Below are positions 38,349 through 50,270 of a DNA stretch of 64,000 nucleotides, in pieces. The stretch comes from Clostridia bacterium (GTDB taxonomy: Bacteria > Bacillota > Clostridia > Lachnospirales > Lachnospiraceae). The stretch's first letter is position 1, and the number at the start of each line of letters is the position of its first letter. Made by a program: the position numbers and the translations under genes. The notes below the pieces were generated by a model, which saw only the letters and a program-made list of their open reading frames with translations, did no database searches and was not told where the DNA came from. Location: positions 140,054 through 204,053 of the forward strand of contig CAJTEN010000008.1 of NCBI GenBank assembly GCA_910575245.1, read 5' to 3'.

Positions 38349-39458
38349 ATGAAAATTGTATGTACAAAAGCCAGTCTTTTAAACGGAGTACAAATTGTTT
38401 CGAAAGCTGTTCCTAATAAAACAACTATGTCTATTCTGGAATGTATTCTTGTTGATACAAGAACCGGCGTCATAAAATTAACTGCCAATGATATGGAGCT
38501 TGGTATTGAAACCGTTATTGAAGGTGAGATCGAAGAGAAAGGAATTATTGCACTGGATGCGAAGATTTTTCTTGAGATCGTCAGGAAGCTTCCTGATAAT
38601 GATATCACGATAGAGACAGACAATTCCTATAAAACAACCATCACCTGTGAGAAAGCCAAGTTTAATATCATAGGTAAATCTGGCGAAGATTTCTCTTTTC
38701 TTCCTGAGATAGAGAAGAATGACTGTGTTGTGCTCTCACAGTTCACCTTAAAAGAAGTAATCAGACAGACAATCTTCGCCATAGCCGATAATGATAACAA
38801 TAAGCTGATGACAGGAGAATTATTCGAAATAAATGACAATACTTTAAAGGTGGTGGCTCTCGACGGACACAGAATCTCTATCAGAAGAATTCTTCTCAGA
38901 AATTCTTACGATTATAAGAAGGTAGTAGTGCCGGGCAAGACACTGAATGAGATCAGCAAGATTCTTTCAGGTGATATGGATAAGGATGTGAGTATTTATT
39001 TTACCAGTAAACATATTCTCTTTGAATTCAATAATACGATCGTCGTTTCCAGATTAATAGAAGGCGAGTATTTCAGAATCGAACAGATGCTCTCCAGCGA
39101 CTATGAGACAAGAGTCAAAATCAATAAAAAGGAACTGCTTGATTGTATCGACAGAGCAACGCTGTTGGTGAAAGAAGGAGATAAGAAACCTGTTATTATC
39201 AGTATTATGGACGGGATGATGCAGCTTAAGATGAATTCCACCGTAGGTAGCATGGATGAGGAAATCGATATCGATAAAGAAGGTAAGGATTTGATGATTG
39301 GATTTAATCCGAAATTCCTGATCGATTCTCTCCGGGTGATTGAAGATGAGGAAATCAATATCTATATGGTGAATCCCAAGGCGCCTTGTTTCATCAGGAA
39401 TGCGGAAGAGACTTATATTTATGTGGTCCTGCCGGTGAATTTTACTACGGTGAATTAG
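38349..39458 (+). CDS. dnaN: DNA polymerase III beta subunit (sliding clamp)
   Basis: Ring-shaped clamp that tethers DNA polymerase to DNA. 369 residues in three repeated domains; recognisable stretches are the N-terminal MKIVCTKASLLNGV, the RIEGEY-like loop (SRLIEGEYFR), and the C-terminal CFIRNAEETYIYVVLPV. AAAGGA lies about 13 bases upstream. Its partner proteins bind through QxSLF-type motifs, two of which occur in this window. Confidence 0.97.
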   Translation: MKIVCTKASLLNGVQIVSKAVPNKTTMSILECILVDTRTGVIKLTANDMELGIETVIEGEIEEKGIIALDAKIFLEIVRKLPDNDITIETDNSYKTTITCEKAKFNIIGKSGEDFSFLPEIEKNDCVVLSQFTLKEVIRQTIFAIADNDNNKLMTGELFEINDNTLKVVALDGHRISIRRILLRNSYDYKKVVVPGKTLNEISKILSGDMDKDVSIYFTSKHILFEFNNTIVVSRLIEGEYFRIEQMLSSDYETRVKINKKELLDCIDRATLLVKEGDKKPVIISIMDGMMQLKMNSTVGSMDEEIDIDKEGKDLMIGFNPKFLIDSLRVIEDEEINIYMVNPKAPCFIRNAEETYIYVVLPVNFTTVN

Positions 39459-39548
39459 ACGGATAGCTTGTGCACAGTTCGGTGCCGGTTAATTTGGCCT
39501 GGAAATGAAGGCACAGAAATTGAAAGATAAGGAATAAGATGGCAAAAT

Positions 39549-39758
39549 ATGGAAATAATAAAGATTAGAGACGAGCATATTAAGCTTGGGCAGGCGCTTA
39601 AGCTGGCCGGACTGGTGGATTCCGGGGTAGAAGCCAAGATCGAGGTGCAGGAAGGACAGGTCAGGGTCAACGGCGAGGTGGAGTTGCAGCGCGGCAAGAA
39701 GATTTATGCGGGTGATGTGATAGAATTCAACGGACAACAGGTTAGGGTAGATAACTGA
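39549..39758 (+). CDS. S4-domain RNA-binding protein (YaaA/RlbA type)
   Basis: A 69-residue protein made almost wholly of an S4 RNA-binding fold (IKLGQALKLAGLVDSG, then VNGEVELQRGKKI). It occurs between dnaN and recF in most Firmicutes. The exact function is not settled; a ribosome or RNA-related role is assumed. Its TGA overlaps the recF ATG by one base, so the two are translationally coupled. Confidence 0.92.
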   Translation: MEIIKIRDEHIKLGQALKLAGLVDSGVEAKIEVQEGQVRVNGEVELQRGKKIYAGDVIEFNGQQVRVDN

Positions 39759-40837
39759 TGATTATAAAATCATTGGAAATAGCAGATTACAGAAATTACG
39801 ATTCTTTACATATTGATTTCAGCAGCGGTACGAATATTCTGTATGGCGATAATGCACAGGGTAAGACTAATATTCTGGAAGCCATCTATATGTCTGCCAC
39901 TACGAAATCCCATAAGGGAAGCAAAGATAAAGATGTCGTTAATTTCAGGAAAGAAGAAGCCCATATCAGGACTTATCTTGAAAAAGAGGGTATTGAGACC
40001 AGGGTGGATATGCACCTGAGGAAGAATAAATCCAAGGGAATTGCGATAGATGGGCAGAAAATAAAAAAGGCGGCCCAGCTTCTCGGTTTATTGAATGTTG
40101 TTTTCTTTTCACCGGAGGATTTAAGTATTATTAAGAATGGGCCTGCGGAGAGAAGAAGATTTGTGGATATGGAATTGTGTCAGCTGGATCAGTTCTATCT
40201 CTATAATCTTAATAATTACAATAAGATCGTAAACCAGCGCAATAAACTTCTCAAGGACATGTACTTTAATCCATCTCTCAGAGATACCCTTAATATATGG
40301 GATTCTCAGCTTGTCTCTTTCGGAAGCAAGATCATAGAGAGAAGGAAGCTCTTTACGGAGCAATTGAACGAAATCATAATAGAGATACATAGAAAGTTAT
40401 CTGGCGGCAGGGAGGATTTGCTTATTCAATATGAGCCCGATGTCATGATAGAAGACTATACCAGAAAACTGTCTGTAAATCAGGAGAGAGATGTTAAATT
40501 AAAACAGACGACTACCGGTCCTCACAGGGATGATTTCAGTTTTCTTGTAGGAGATATCGATATCCGTAAATTCGGATCCCAGGGACAGCAGAGGACAGCG
40601 GCTCTCTCTCTTAAATTGTCTGAAATAGAATTGGTTAAGAAGATGACGAAAGATAATCCGGTACTTCTGCTGGACGATGTATTGTCTGAACTGGACAGCA
40701 ACAGGCAGAATTATCTCTTAAGTACAATCGGAGATATTCAGACAATCATTACTTGTACGGGATTGGATGAATTTGTAAATAACAGATTTGAAATCGACAA
40801 AGTTTTCCACATAGAAAGTGGTAAAATCATTAATTGA
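39758..40837 (+). CDS. recF: DNA replication/repair protein RecF
   Basis: SMC-like ATPase that helps load RecA at gaps. 359 residues with Walker A GDNAQGKTN, the ABC-type signature FGSQGQQRT, and Walker B VLLLDDVLSELD. Overlaps the stop of the S4 gene, in the conserved dnaA–dnaN–S4–recF–gyrB order. Confidence 0.96.
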   Translation: MIIKSLEIADYRNYDSLHIDFSSGTNILYGDNAQGKTNILEAIYMSATTKSHKGSKDKDVVNFRKEEAHIRTYLEKEGIETRVDMHLRKNKSKGIAIDGQKIKKAAQLLGLLNVVFFSPEDLSIIKNGPAERRRFVDMELCQLDQFYLYNLNNYNKIVNQRNKLLKDMYFNPSLRDTLNIWDSQLVSFGSKIIERRKLFTEQLNEIIIEIHRKLSGGREDLLIQYEPDVMIEDYTRKLSVNQERDVKLKQTTTGPHRDDFSFLVGDIDIRKFGSQGQQRTAALSLKLSEIELVKKMTKDNPVLLLDDVLSELDSNRQNYLLSTIGDIQTIITCTGLDEFVNNRFEIDKVFHIESGKIIN

Positions 40838-40864
40838 TAATGGTATTGAAGAAGGGCAAGGTGA

Positions 40865-42784
<1,920 letters not shown>

Positions 42785-42940
42785 GATTTTATATTATATA
42801 AATAACATATGAAATTATATATTTTAATAAAAAACATATGTAATTATGATATGTGATTATATCATATAATAAATACCATATGTAATATAATTTAAATAAT
42901 TCTGATAAGTTTCACATAAAGAAAGGAACACTGCTACAGA
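42785..42940. other. AT-rich gyrB–gyrA spacer with repeated CATATG units
   Basis: 156 bases, almost all A/T, with three CATATG-centred units (CATATGAAATTATAT, CATATGTAATTATG, CATATGTAATATAA) about 50 and 43 bases apart. The gyrA ribosome site (AAAGGA) is at its end. It may hold a gyrA promoter; no hairpin terminator is evident. Confidence 0.4.
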
Positions 42941-45502
42941 ATGGATGACAGAATTTTTGATAAGATTGAAGAGGTAGATCTTAAGAAAAAGATGGAAGAC
43001 TCTTATATTGATTATGCCATGAGTGTTATTGCTTCCCGTGCGCTTCCTGATGTAAGAGATGGTTTGAAGCCGGTTCAGCGCCGTGTTCTATATTCTATGA
43101 TTGAATTGAACAATGGTCCGGACAAGCCGCACAGAAAGAGTGCCCGTATCGTCGGTGATACTATGGGTAAATATCATCCCCATGGTGACAGTTCCATTTA
43201 TGGCGCATTGGTCAATATGGCACAGGAATGGTCTACCAGATATCCTCTTGTCGATGGTCATGGTAACTTCGGTTCCGTGGACGGAGACGGTGCGGCAGCC
43301 ATGCGTTATACGGAGGCAAGGCTGAGCAAAATTTCCATGGAACTTTTGGCAGATATTAACAAAGATACTGTGGATTTCGTTCCGAACTTCGATGATACGG
43401 AGAAAGAGCCTGCTGTACTTCCCAGCCGTTATCCTAATCTGCTTGTGAACGGTACTTCCGGTATTGCTGTCGGAATGGCTACGAATATACCGCCCCATAA
43501 CTTAAGGGAAATAATAAATGCGGTAGTTAAGATCATTGATAACAAAGTGACCGAAGACAGAAAAACTGATATAGAAGAGATATTGGAAGTTGTGAAAGCG
43601 CCTGATTTTCCTACAGGTGGTATTATTCTGGGTACCAGAGGGGCAGAGGAAGCCTACAGGACGGGACGCGGTAAGGTGAGAGTACGCGCTGTCACGGATA
43701 TCGAGACTATGCCCAACGGAAAGAGCCGTATTATTGTTACGGAACTTCCTTATATGGTGAATAAGGCCAATTTGATCCTGAAGATCGCGGAGCTGGTGAA
43801 GCTTAAGAAAATCGACGGCATTACGGATCTCAGGGACGAAACGAACCGTGAAGGTATGCGTATTGTCATAGAGCTGCGCAAGGATGCCAACGCAAACGTG
43901 ATATTGAATCAATTATATAAGCATACACAGCTTCAGGATTCTTTCGGCGTTATCATGCTGGCACTGGTCAATAATGAACCTAAAGTCATGAATCTTCTGG
44001 ATATGCTGACTCATTATCTGAGGCATCAGGAAGAAGTTGTCACCAGAAGGACGAAGTATGATTTAAATAAGGCGGAAGAACGGGACCATATATTACAGGG
44101 ACTTCTGATCGCTTTAGATCATATCGATGAAGTAATACAGATTATCAGAAGCAGCCAGACAACTCAGATTGCAAAAGACAGATTGATTGAACGTTTTCAG
44201 TTCTCCGATGTGCAGGCTCAGGCGATTGTAGATATGCGTCTGCGTGCCCTGACAGGTCTGGAGCGGGAGAAGCTTGAGAATGAGCATAGAGAATTACTGG
44301 CTAAGATTGCCGAATTAAAGGCAATTCTGGCTGATGAGAAGTTGCTTCTGGGTGTTATCAAAGAAGAAATAATGATCATCGCTGAGAAATACGGTGATGA
44401 CAGAAGAAGTAAGATTGGATTTGACGTCTATGATATCAATATGGAGGACTTGATTCCGAAAGGAAATACAGTTATTGCCATGACAAGTCTTGGTTATGTG
44501 AAACGTATGACCGTGGATAATTTCAAATCACAGAACCGGGGCGGTAAAGGTATCAAGGGTATGCAGACGATTGAGGAAGATTACATAGAAGATCTTCTTA
44601 TGACCTCTACCCATCATTATCTGATGTTCTTTACCAACTTAGGGCGCGTATACAGATTAAAGGCATATGAGATTCCGGAAGCAAGCCGTACGGCAAGAGG
44701 GATTGCGATTGTCAATATTCTGCAGTTGAATCCGGGTGAAAAGATATCTGCTATGATACCGATTAAGGATTATGAAGAGAACGAAAACCTCTTTATGGTG
44801 ACAAAGCGGGGTATCGTAAAGAAAACACCTATTATGGAATTCAGTAATGTAAGGAAGAACGGACTCACAGCCATTAATCTTCGGGAGGATGATGAACTGA
44901 TCGAGGTGAAATCTACTTCCAAAGAGACAGAAATCTTCCTTGTGACTAAACTCGGTATGTGTATTCGTTTCAGGGAAACGGATGTACGTCCTACCGGAAG
45001 AAGTTCCATGGGTGTAATCGGTATGAATCTGTCAGACGGAGATGAAATCGTCGGTATGCAGTTAGACCATCAGGGAGATTCTCTTCTTATCGTTTCTGAG
45101 AACGGTATGGGTAAACGTACTTATCTGGATGAATTTACGGTGCAGAAGCGAGGCGGTAAGGGTATTAAATGTTATAAGATCACAGAGAAGACCGGAGATG
45201 TAGTCGGCGTGAAAGCGGTTAATAATGATCATGAGATTATGATGATCACTACCGAAGGCGTAATTATACAACTGCGTATGGAGGATATTTCTACTTTGGG
45301 AAGGATTACTTCCGGTGTGAAGATGATTAATCTGGATGATAATATGAAGGTCGCTAAAATCGCTAAGGTCAGAGAAAAACTCAGTGACGGGCATCATGAG
45401 ATAGAGAATATCGATGATGTAGTCGGGGAAGAGGATGAGGAAGAAGATTCTTTATATAATGGATCCGAAGGAACCGGTTTGCACAAAGAAGTGCAGGAAT
45501 GA
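42941..45502 (+). CDS. gyrA: DNA gyrase subunit A
   Basis: Cleavage subunit of gyrase, 853 residues. The catalytic tyrosine is Y123 (AMRYTEA); the quinolone region reads [11 protein letters not shown], with Ser at the position of E. coli S83 but Gly at that of D87. C-terminal beta-pinwheel repeats are visible, including the GyrA box-like QNRGGKG (also KRGGKG later). The tail is acidic. The stop overlaps the start of the phosphoesterase gene (ATGA), suggesting coupling. Confidence 0.97.
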   Translation: MDDRIFDKIEEVDLKKKMEDSYIDYAMSVIASRALPDVRDGLKPVQRRVLYSMIELNNGPDKPHRKSARIVGDTMGKYHPHGDSSIYGALVNMAQEWSTRYPLVDGHGNFGSVDGDGAAAMRYTEARLSKISMELLADINKDTVDFVPNFDDTEKEPAVLPSRYPNLLVNGTSGIAVGMATNIPPHNLREIINAVVKIIDNKVTEDRKTDIEEILEVVKAPDFPTGGIILGTRGAEEAYRTGRGKVRVRAVTDIETMPNGKSRIIVTELPYMVNKANLILKIAELVKLKKIDGITDLRDETNREGMRIVIELRKDANANVILNQLYKHTQLQDSFGVIMLALVNNEPKVMNLLDMLTHYLRHQEEVVTRRTKYDLNKAEERDHILQGLLIALDHIDEVIQIIRSSQTTQIAKDRLIERFQFSDVQAQAIVDMRLRALTGLEREKLENEHRELLAKIAELKAILADEKLLLGVIKEEIMIIAEKYGDDRRSKIGFDVYDINMEDLIPKGNTVIAMTSLGYVKRMTVDNFKSQNRGGKGIKGMQTIEEDYIEDLLMTSTHHYLMFFTNLGRVYRLKAYEIPEASRTARGIAIVNILQLNPGEKISAMIPIKDYEENENLFMVTKRGIVKKTPIMEFSNVRKNGLTAINLREDDELIEVKSTSKETEIFLVTKLGMCIRFRETDVRPTGRSSMGVIGMNLSDGDEIVGMQLDHQGDSLLIVSENGMGKRTYLDEFTVQKRGGKGIKCYKITEKTGDVVGVKAVNNDHEIMMITTEGVIIQLRMEDISTLGRITSGVKMINLDDNMKVAKIAKVREKLSDGHHEIENIDDVVGEEDEEEDSLYNGSEGTGLHKEVQE

Positions 45503-46365
45503 GCATAATTATGAAATTAGCAGTCATCGGAGATATTCACAGCAATCATATTGCATTGGAAACCTGTATCAGACATGCACTGGAAAGAGATGTGGATGAA
45601 TTCCTTTTCATAGGAGACTATATCAGCGATTGTCCTTATCCTCAGAAGACAATGAAAATCATCTATGATATGGACAGAAAATATCGATGTACATTTATCA
45701 GGGGTAACAGAGAAGATTATATGTTAAATCACAGGAATAATCCGAAGGAAAGATGGACATATTCTTCTGCCAGCGGTAATCTTCTCTATACCTATGAAAA
45801 CCTGACCAAAAAGGATTTGGATTTCTATGGGAAAATGGATATCCAGGGAATCTTTGACCGAAAAGGATATCCTGTTTTCCGGTATTGTCATGGATCCCTG
45901 ACGAGATCCAATGAATTATTGATACCGGAGAATCAGAATATGGAAAGTATTATATCCGATTTGGATGTAGAGCTTCTGGTCAGCGGGCACACCCATATTC
46001 AGGAGAGTGTTATGTATGGGACAAAGAAACTGATCCATCCGGGTTCAGCAGGTATCCCATGGTATTATGAGGGCAAAACACAGTATATGATATTACACGG
46101 AACAGAGAAAAGATGGGAAGAAGAATTTTTCCAGCTTCCGTATGATGTGGATGCTGTGATAGAAGAATTTGAAACCTCCGGAATCATACAAAAAGCGTTT
46201 CACTGGGCTAAACTGAACATTCATGTTCTGCGTACAGGAGATGATTATACAAGCCCTTGTCTTAAGCTTGCCATGGAACTGTGCAGGGAGGAGGAAGGAG
46301 ATGTTGTCTGGCCTGATATTCCGGAGAAATATTGGGAAAGGGCATTTAAAGAGTTTATAAGATAA
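45499..46365 (+). CDS. Calcineurin-like metallophosphoesterase, YfcE/MPP superfamily
   Basis: Two-metal phosphoesterase of 288 residues. Metal-binding motifs: GDIHSNH (first), FIGDYI, GNRED (in place of GNH[E/D]), and VSGHTHI. The substrate is unknown. Either the overlapping ATG (coupled to gyrA) or the ATG four codons later could be the start. A perfect terminator hairpin begins inside its last codons. Confidence 0.88.
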   Translation: MSIIMKLAVIGDIHSNHIALETCIRHALERDVDEFLFIGDYISDCPYPQKTMKIIYDMDRKYRCTFIRGNREDYMLNHRNNPKERWTYSSASGNLLYTYENLTKKDLDFYGKMDIQGIFDRKGYPVFRYCHGSLTRSNELLIPENQNMESIISDLDVELLVSGHTHIQESVMYGTKKLIHPGSAGIPWYYEGKTQYMILHGTEKRWEEEFFQLPYDVDAVIEEFETSGIIQKAFHWAKLNIHVLRTGDDYTSPCLKLAMELCREEEGDVVWPDIPEKYWERAFKEFIR

Positions 46366-46394
46366 AAGAACCGGGTTTTTCCGGTTCTTTTATC
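46361..46394 (+). terminator. Strong terminator with 14-bp perfect stem
   Basis: GATAAAAGAACCGG pairs perfectly with CCGGTTCTTTTATC around a six-base loop. The inner T-rich arm serves both directions, fitting two convergent genes. It overlaps the stop codon of the phosphoesterase gene. Confidence 0.88.
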
Positions 46395-46450
46395 AGGAAC
46401 TATTTTATTCCTTCATAGGTTTAATACCTGACTGCCTGGTGCAGGGTGTT

Positions 46451-47371
46451 TCATTTCTTCATATTGATAATAATATCTGCTATTGCACAGCAGACGCCTC
46501 CTATAGCGAATACCACAATAGTCGGCATGGCCCATTTACTAAATACAAAACCGCCGATTAAATACAGGATCGTGGCAATCAGCATAATACATCCGCATAC
46601 AGATCCTGTTAAGGAATCTTTCTTATAGACTTCTGATTTTTTATCATTCATTTGATTATATTTATTGATATCATATTTGTCTTTCTGTATTCCTGCATAT
46701 ACGAGGAGCATAACGCCGGCTGCAATAATCAGGAAAAATATGCAGAAAATAAGCGATTCTAAATATTCGTTTTCATCAATTGCCGGAAAAGCAGTCTCAG
46801 CACCCATAAATATTATTGCGTCAATGATAAAAAGGGATACTGCAGCAGTTACCATGACAGAGAACTTTCTGTTAAATTTGTCAATTTCTTCTTCTTTATA
46901 GAAATTTATGATAAAAGGATTCTTTTTCTTAAAATCTTCATGCCGTATTCCCATTAGAACAAGAATAGCGACACCGATTACAACAAAGATTAAGAAGAAC
47001 ATGGAACACAGATCCTCTTTAATGATCTCATTTGGAAAGAAGTAGTTTATGCCGTAAATCAGGTTCATTACGGAAAGACCAAATAATATGATGCCGACGG
47101 CCAGTGAGACATATTTGCTGAATTCATTAAAATGATTGTCATAATCCGCCTTGTCTTCTATATAAACCTGGCTGATTTCCTTTTGTACCAGATCATCCAT
47201 ACTGCAGTGAAACAGGTTGCATAATTGAAGAAGCTTATCCATCTCAGGATAGGCGGAATCGGATTCCCATTTCGATACGGATTGTCTGGAAACGTTCAGT
47301 TGTTCTGCAAGCTGTTCCTGTGTTATATTTTCTTTTTTTCTTAGAAACTGTAAATTTTCTCCTAAACTCAT
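46451..47371 (-). CDS. XRE-family helix-turn-helix regulator with membrane domain
   Basis: 306 residues. An N-terminal Cro/C1-type helix-turn-helix (about 1–65, LNVSRQSVSKWE) is joined to five or six membrane segments (from about 90 to the end). This makes it a membrane-tied regulator that may sense envelope conditions; target unknown. AAGGAG lies 8 bases before the ATG. It is divergent from rarA across a long gap. Confidence 0.88.
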   Translation of the reverse strand: MSLGENLQFLRKKENITQEQLAEQLNVSRQSVSKWESDSAYPEMDKLLQLCNLFHCSMDDLVQKEISQVYIEDKADYDNHFNEFSKYVSLAVGIILFGLSVMNLIYGINYFFPNEIIKEDLCSMFFLIFVVIGVAILVLMGIRHEDFKKKNPFIINFYKEEEIDKFNRKFSVMVTAAVSLFIIDAIIFMGAETAFPAIDENEYLESLIFCIFFLIIAAGVMLLVYAGIQKDKYDINKYNQMNDKKSEVYKKDSLTGSVCGCIMLIATILYLIGGFVFSKWAMPTIVVFAIGGVCCAIADIIINMKK

Positions 47372-47426
47372 TTTAAATTCTCCTTTTTGATATTATGTGT
47401 TGATGGTACAGTTAATCTCTCGAGAG

Positions 47427-47454
47427 GCAAACCGGATCAGTTAAACCGGTTTGC
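47427..47454. repeat. 9-bp-stem palindrome in the XRE–rarA gap
   Basis: GCAAACCGG and CCGGTTTGC around a ten-base loop, with outer ACAGTTA/TAACTGT. It lies about 56 bases upstream of the XRE gene and could be its operator. The rest of 47372–47890 is AT-rich; a second small stem (GCGATGC/GCATCGT) lies near 47795–47815. No gene is seen. Confidence 0.4.
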
Positions 47455-47890
47455 TGTAACTGTTATTTATTTTAGGAAAATATAGATGTAAACTCTATCA
47501 ATTTCGTGTTGCTTTCAGGTTTTTTTGTGTTAACTTACGGTTGCATACGTGTAAATACGCGATAATTAGGTCTTTTTGATATTTTTTAGATGGTATGTAA
47601 CTGGTATTGCTTTCTGTATAATGGTATAATATAACAGTTCGGTTTTCTATATGATTGGATGCATTTGTACGTTAAAAATATTATATAACATGTGGTATTA
47701 TTTCATATAATTCTTATTTCAGTATAATCCACGGTAATTAATGCTGTCTTGTATACAGGATAAATTTTCATGTGCAAGGAGACTGAATGAGGCGATGCCG
47801 GCAGCATCGTCAATTGATTCAGGCGCGGCAGATGGAAATTCAGACAAGTGAAAGGTGTGGATAATAGAAGATATAAGAGGCGGTAATGTT

Positions 47891-49204
47891 ATGGAACAGA
47901 TGAGCTTATTTGATAACAGGGTTACTAATTCTCCGCTGGCCAGCAGGTTACGTCCGGAGACACTTAGAGAATATGTAGGCCAGAAACATCTTCTTGGAGA
48001 AGGTAAAGTATTACGCCGATTGATTGAGCAGGATCAGATATCATCTATGATCTTCTGGGGGCCGCCCGGTGTGGGCAAGACGACACTGGCACGGATTATT
48101 GCCGGGATGACCAGATCTGATTTCGTGGATTTCAGCGCAGTTACCAGCGGTATCAAGGAGATCCGTCAGGTCATGGAACATGCAGAAGACAGCCGCAGGA
48201 TGGGAATCAGTACGCTTCTTTTCGTAGATGAGATTCACCGGTTTAATAAAGCACAGCAGGATGCGTTTCTTCCTTTTGTGGAGCGGGGGAGCATTATATT
48301 GGTAGGTGCAACTACAGAAAATCCCTCTTTCGAGATTAATTCGGCTTTATTGTCAAGATGTAAAGTATTTGTATTAAAAATGCTGGAAGAGACGGATCTG
48401 TGTGAGCTGCTACATCATGCGCTGACAAGCCCGAAGGGATTCGGTAATCAGCAGATTGTGATTTCAGAAAAGCAGATAAACGCCATAGCCCGTTTCGCCA
48501 ACGGCGATGGCAGGACGGCGCTTAATACATTGGAGATGGCAGTGATTAACAGCCTGCTTGACAGTGAAGGTACGGTTCATGTGACGGATGAAACATTGAT
48601 CGAATGTACGAACCGTCGTTCTCTGCTTTATGATAAGAAGGGGGAAGAACATTATAATCTGATATCCGCCCTGCATAAGTCCATGCGGAACAGCGATCCG
48701 GATGCGGCGGTTTACTGGATGATGCGGATGCTGGATGGCGGGGAGAATCCGTTGTATATCGCCAGAAGGCTTGTCCGGTTTGCCAGTGAGGATATCGGTA
48801 TGGCAGATCCCCGGGCGCTGCAGATAGCCGTGTCTGTCTATCAGGCCTGCCATTTTCTAGGTATGCCGGAGTGTGATGTGCATTTGACTCATGCCGTGGT
48901 ATATCTGTCAATGGCTCCGAAATCCAATGCCCTGTATAAAGCATGTGAAGACTGTAAGAAGGATATTCATGATTTTCCCGCAGAGCCTGTGCCTCTGCAG
49001 ATCAGGAATGCACCTACGAAGCTGATGAAAGAACTTCATTATGGTGAAGGATATCAGTATGCACATGACACAGAGGAGAAACTGACAAAGATGCAGTGTC
49101 TTCCGGATGCTTTGAAAGAAAGACGGTATTATTTTCCTACACAGGAAGGGGAAGAAGAGGGGATTGGCAGGCGTCTGGAGGAGATTATGGAGTGGAAAAA
49201 ATAA
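47891..49204 (+). CDS. rarA: Replication-associated recombination ATPase RarA (MgsA)
   Basis: AAA+ clamp-loader-like ATPase that acts at stalled forks. 437 residues: Walker A GPPGVGKTT (57–65), Walker B LLFVDEIHRF, then sensor and C-terminal tetramer domains. The ATG at 47891 has AGAGGCGG at seven bases and is preferred to one 36 bases upstream. The N-terminus MEQMSLFD contains QMSLF, which fits the beta-clamp binding consensus QxSLF. The next gene starts 3 bases after the stop. Confidence 0.95.
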   Translation: MEQMSLFDNRVTNSPLASRLRPETLREYVGQKHLLGEGKVLRRLIEQDQISSMIFWGPPGVGKTTLARIIAGMTRSDFVDFSAVTSGIKEIRQVMEHAEDSRRMGISTLLFVDEIHRFNKAQQDAFLPFVERGSIILVGATTENPSFEINSALLSRCKVFVLKMLEETDLCELLHHALTSPKGFGNQQIVISEKQINAIARFANGDGRTALNTLEMAVINSLLDSEGTVHVTDETLIECTNRRSLLYDKKGEEHYNLISALHKSMRNSDPDAAVYWMMRMLDGGENPLYIARRLVRFASEDIGMADPRALQIAVSVYQACHFLGMPECDVHLTHAVVYLSMAPKSNALYKACEDCKKDIHDFPAEPVPLQIRNAPTKLMKELHYGEGYQYAHDTEEKLTKMQCLPDALKERRYYFPTQEGEEEGIGRRLEEIMEWKK

Positions 49205-49207
49205 TTT

Positions 49208-49558
49208 ATGAGAAAACAAATGAAAGGACAGATCAGTCTTTTTGATTATATGTCAGAGGATGATAATAAAATTGACGATATTGTAGATCATGTCGTTACA
49301 GAAGATACAAATACGGATTTAGACTTCGGGGATTCAGGTGTAATATCCTTATATCAGGAATGTACCGACTGCTGGTGCAGTACCTGCAGACATAATGCAA
49401 AGGGCAAGGCCGTCTCCCGTGACTTTGCGGGGGAGAAGAAGCCTTGCCCGTCCTGTGATTTCTGTGTCAGACAAAAGAAAGCGGAAATCTGTGAGATCGG
49501 TTCTTATGAGAACGGATGTAAACTGCGGGCCAAAGAAGAAGGAATCATATCGGAATAA
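49208..49558 (+). CDS. Small cysteine-rich protein with an N-terminal clamp-type motif
   Basis: 116 residues, not recognised. It begins MRKQMKGQISLFDYM, containing QISLF, similar to the RarA start. After an acidic linker comes a cysteine-rich domain (CTDCWCSTC, CPSCDFC and two later Cys; nine Cys in all) that looks like a metal-binding module, perhaps zinc or Fe-S. It follows rarA by 3 bases and is likely co-translated. I infer a link to the replication clamp; the true role is unknown. Confidence 0.8.
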   Translation: MRKQMKGQISLFDYMSEDDNKIDDIVDHVVTEDTNTDLDFGDSGVISLYQECTDCWCSTCRHNAKGKAVSRDFAGEKKPCPSCDFCVRQKKAEICEIGSYENGCKLRAKEEGIISE

Positions 49559-49564
49559 ATAATC

Positions 49565-50167
49565 TCATACTATTTTCTCAAAATCTTCTATACCGTGTTT
49601 ACACCAGGGGCAGACAAAATCCGGGGGTAGTTCCTCACCTTCATATACATAGCCGCATACGACACAGCGCCATCCTTTGGAGGAAGTACTTTCAGGCTTC
49701 GGTTTTACATATTCATGATAGAAGGAATATGTCATTGCCTTCTCTCCGGAAATAATGTCACAGTCCGATACGGATGCCAGAAAGAGCATGTGAGTTCCAA
49801 GATCATGGGAATTAACTACTTTACACTCCAGATAAGCGGTAGTATGTTCGGTAAGATAAGGAAGTTCCTGCGCAGTCATGGAAAAAGGAATATCTACGAA
49901 TTTATCAACATTGCTTCCGCTCTGGAATCCGAAGTGCTGAAACAGAGAAAAGGGAGCTGTTTCCGATAATATGGAAACAGATAAAATACCTGATTTTTGA
50001 ATAAGTTCGCAGGTCAGGTTCTTCTTATTGACAGCAACGACAATCTGCTTCGGATCGTCTGTTACCTGTGTGACCGTATTGATAATACAGCCGTTCATTT
50101 TTTTGTCATGTTTAGTGGATACAACGTACAGGCCGTAAGATAATTGAAATAGTGCTTTTGGGTTCAT
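49565..50167 (-). CDS. Flavin reductase–rubredoxin fusion (high-molecular-weight rubredoxin)
   Basis: Redox carrier of 200 residues. The N-terminal FMN-binding flavin-reductase fold (about 1–155) starts KALFQLSYGLYVVST. The C-terminal rubredoxin domain has two Cys pairs (CVVC and CPWC). Such fusions pass electrons to flavodiiron proteins or rubrerythrins in anaerobes for oxygen or nitric oxide defence. No partner is adjacent. It converges on the cysteine-rich gene with a 6-base gap. Confidence 0.92.
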   Translation of the reverse strand: MNPKALFQLSYGLYVVSTKHDKKMNGCIINTVTQVTDDPKQIVVAVNKKNLTCELIQKSGILSVSILSETAPFSLFQHFGFQSGSNVDKFVDIPFSMTAQELPYLTEHTTAYLECKVVNSHDLGTHMLFLASVSDCDIISGEKAMTYSFYHEYVKPKPESTSSKGWRCVVCGYVYEGEELPPDFVCPWCKHGIEDFEKIV

Positions 50168-50270
50168 GAGGAGTCCTTTCTTATGAATATATTTATTGTA
50201 TATAAAGTAATGTGTGGAATATTTCCATAAAATATACTTAAAAATTTATTTTTTCAGAATGGAGAGTTAA

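Noticed and set aside
47760..47860. Possible small structured RNA upstream of rarA
   Set aside because: A short GCGATGC/GCATCGT stem is present, but no conserved features of 6S, SRP or other known RNAs are visible.
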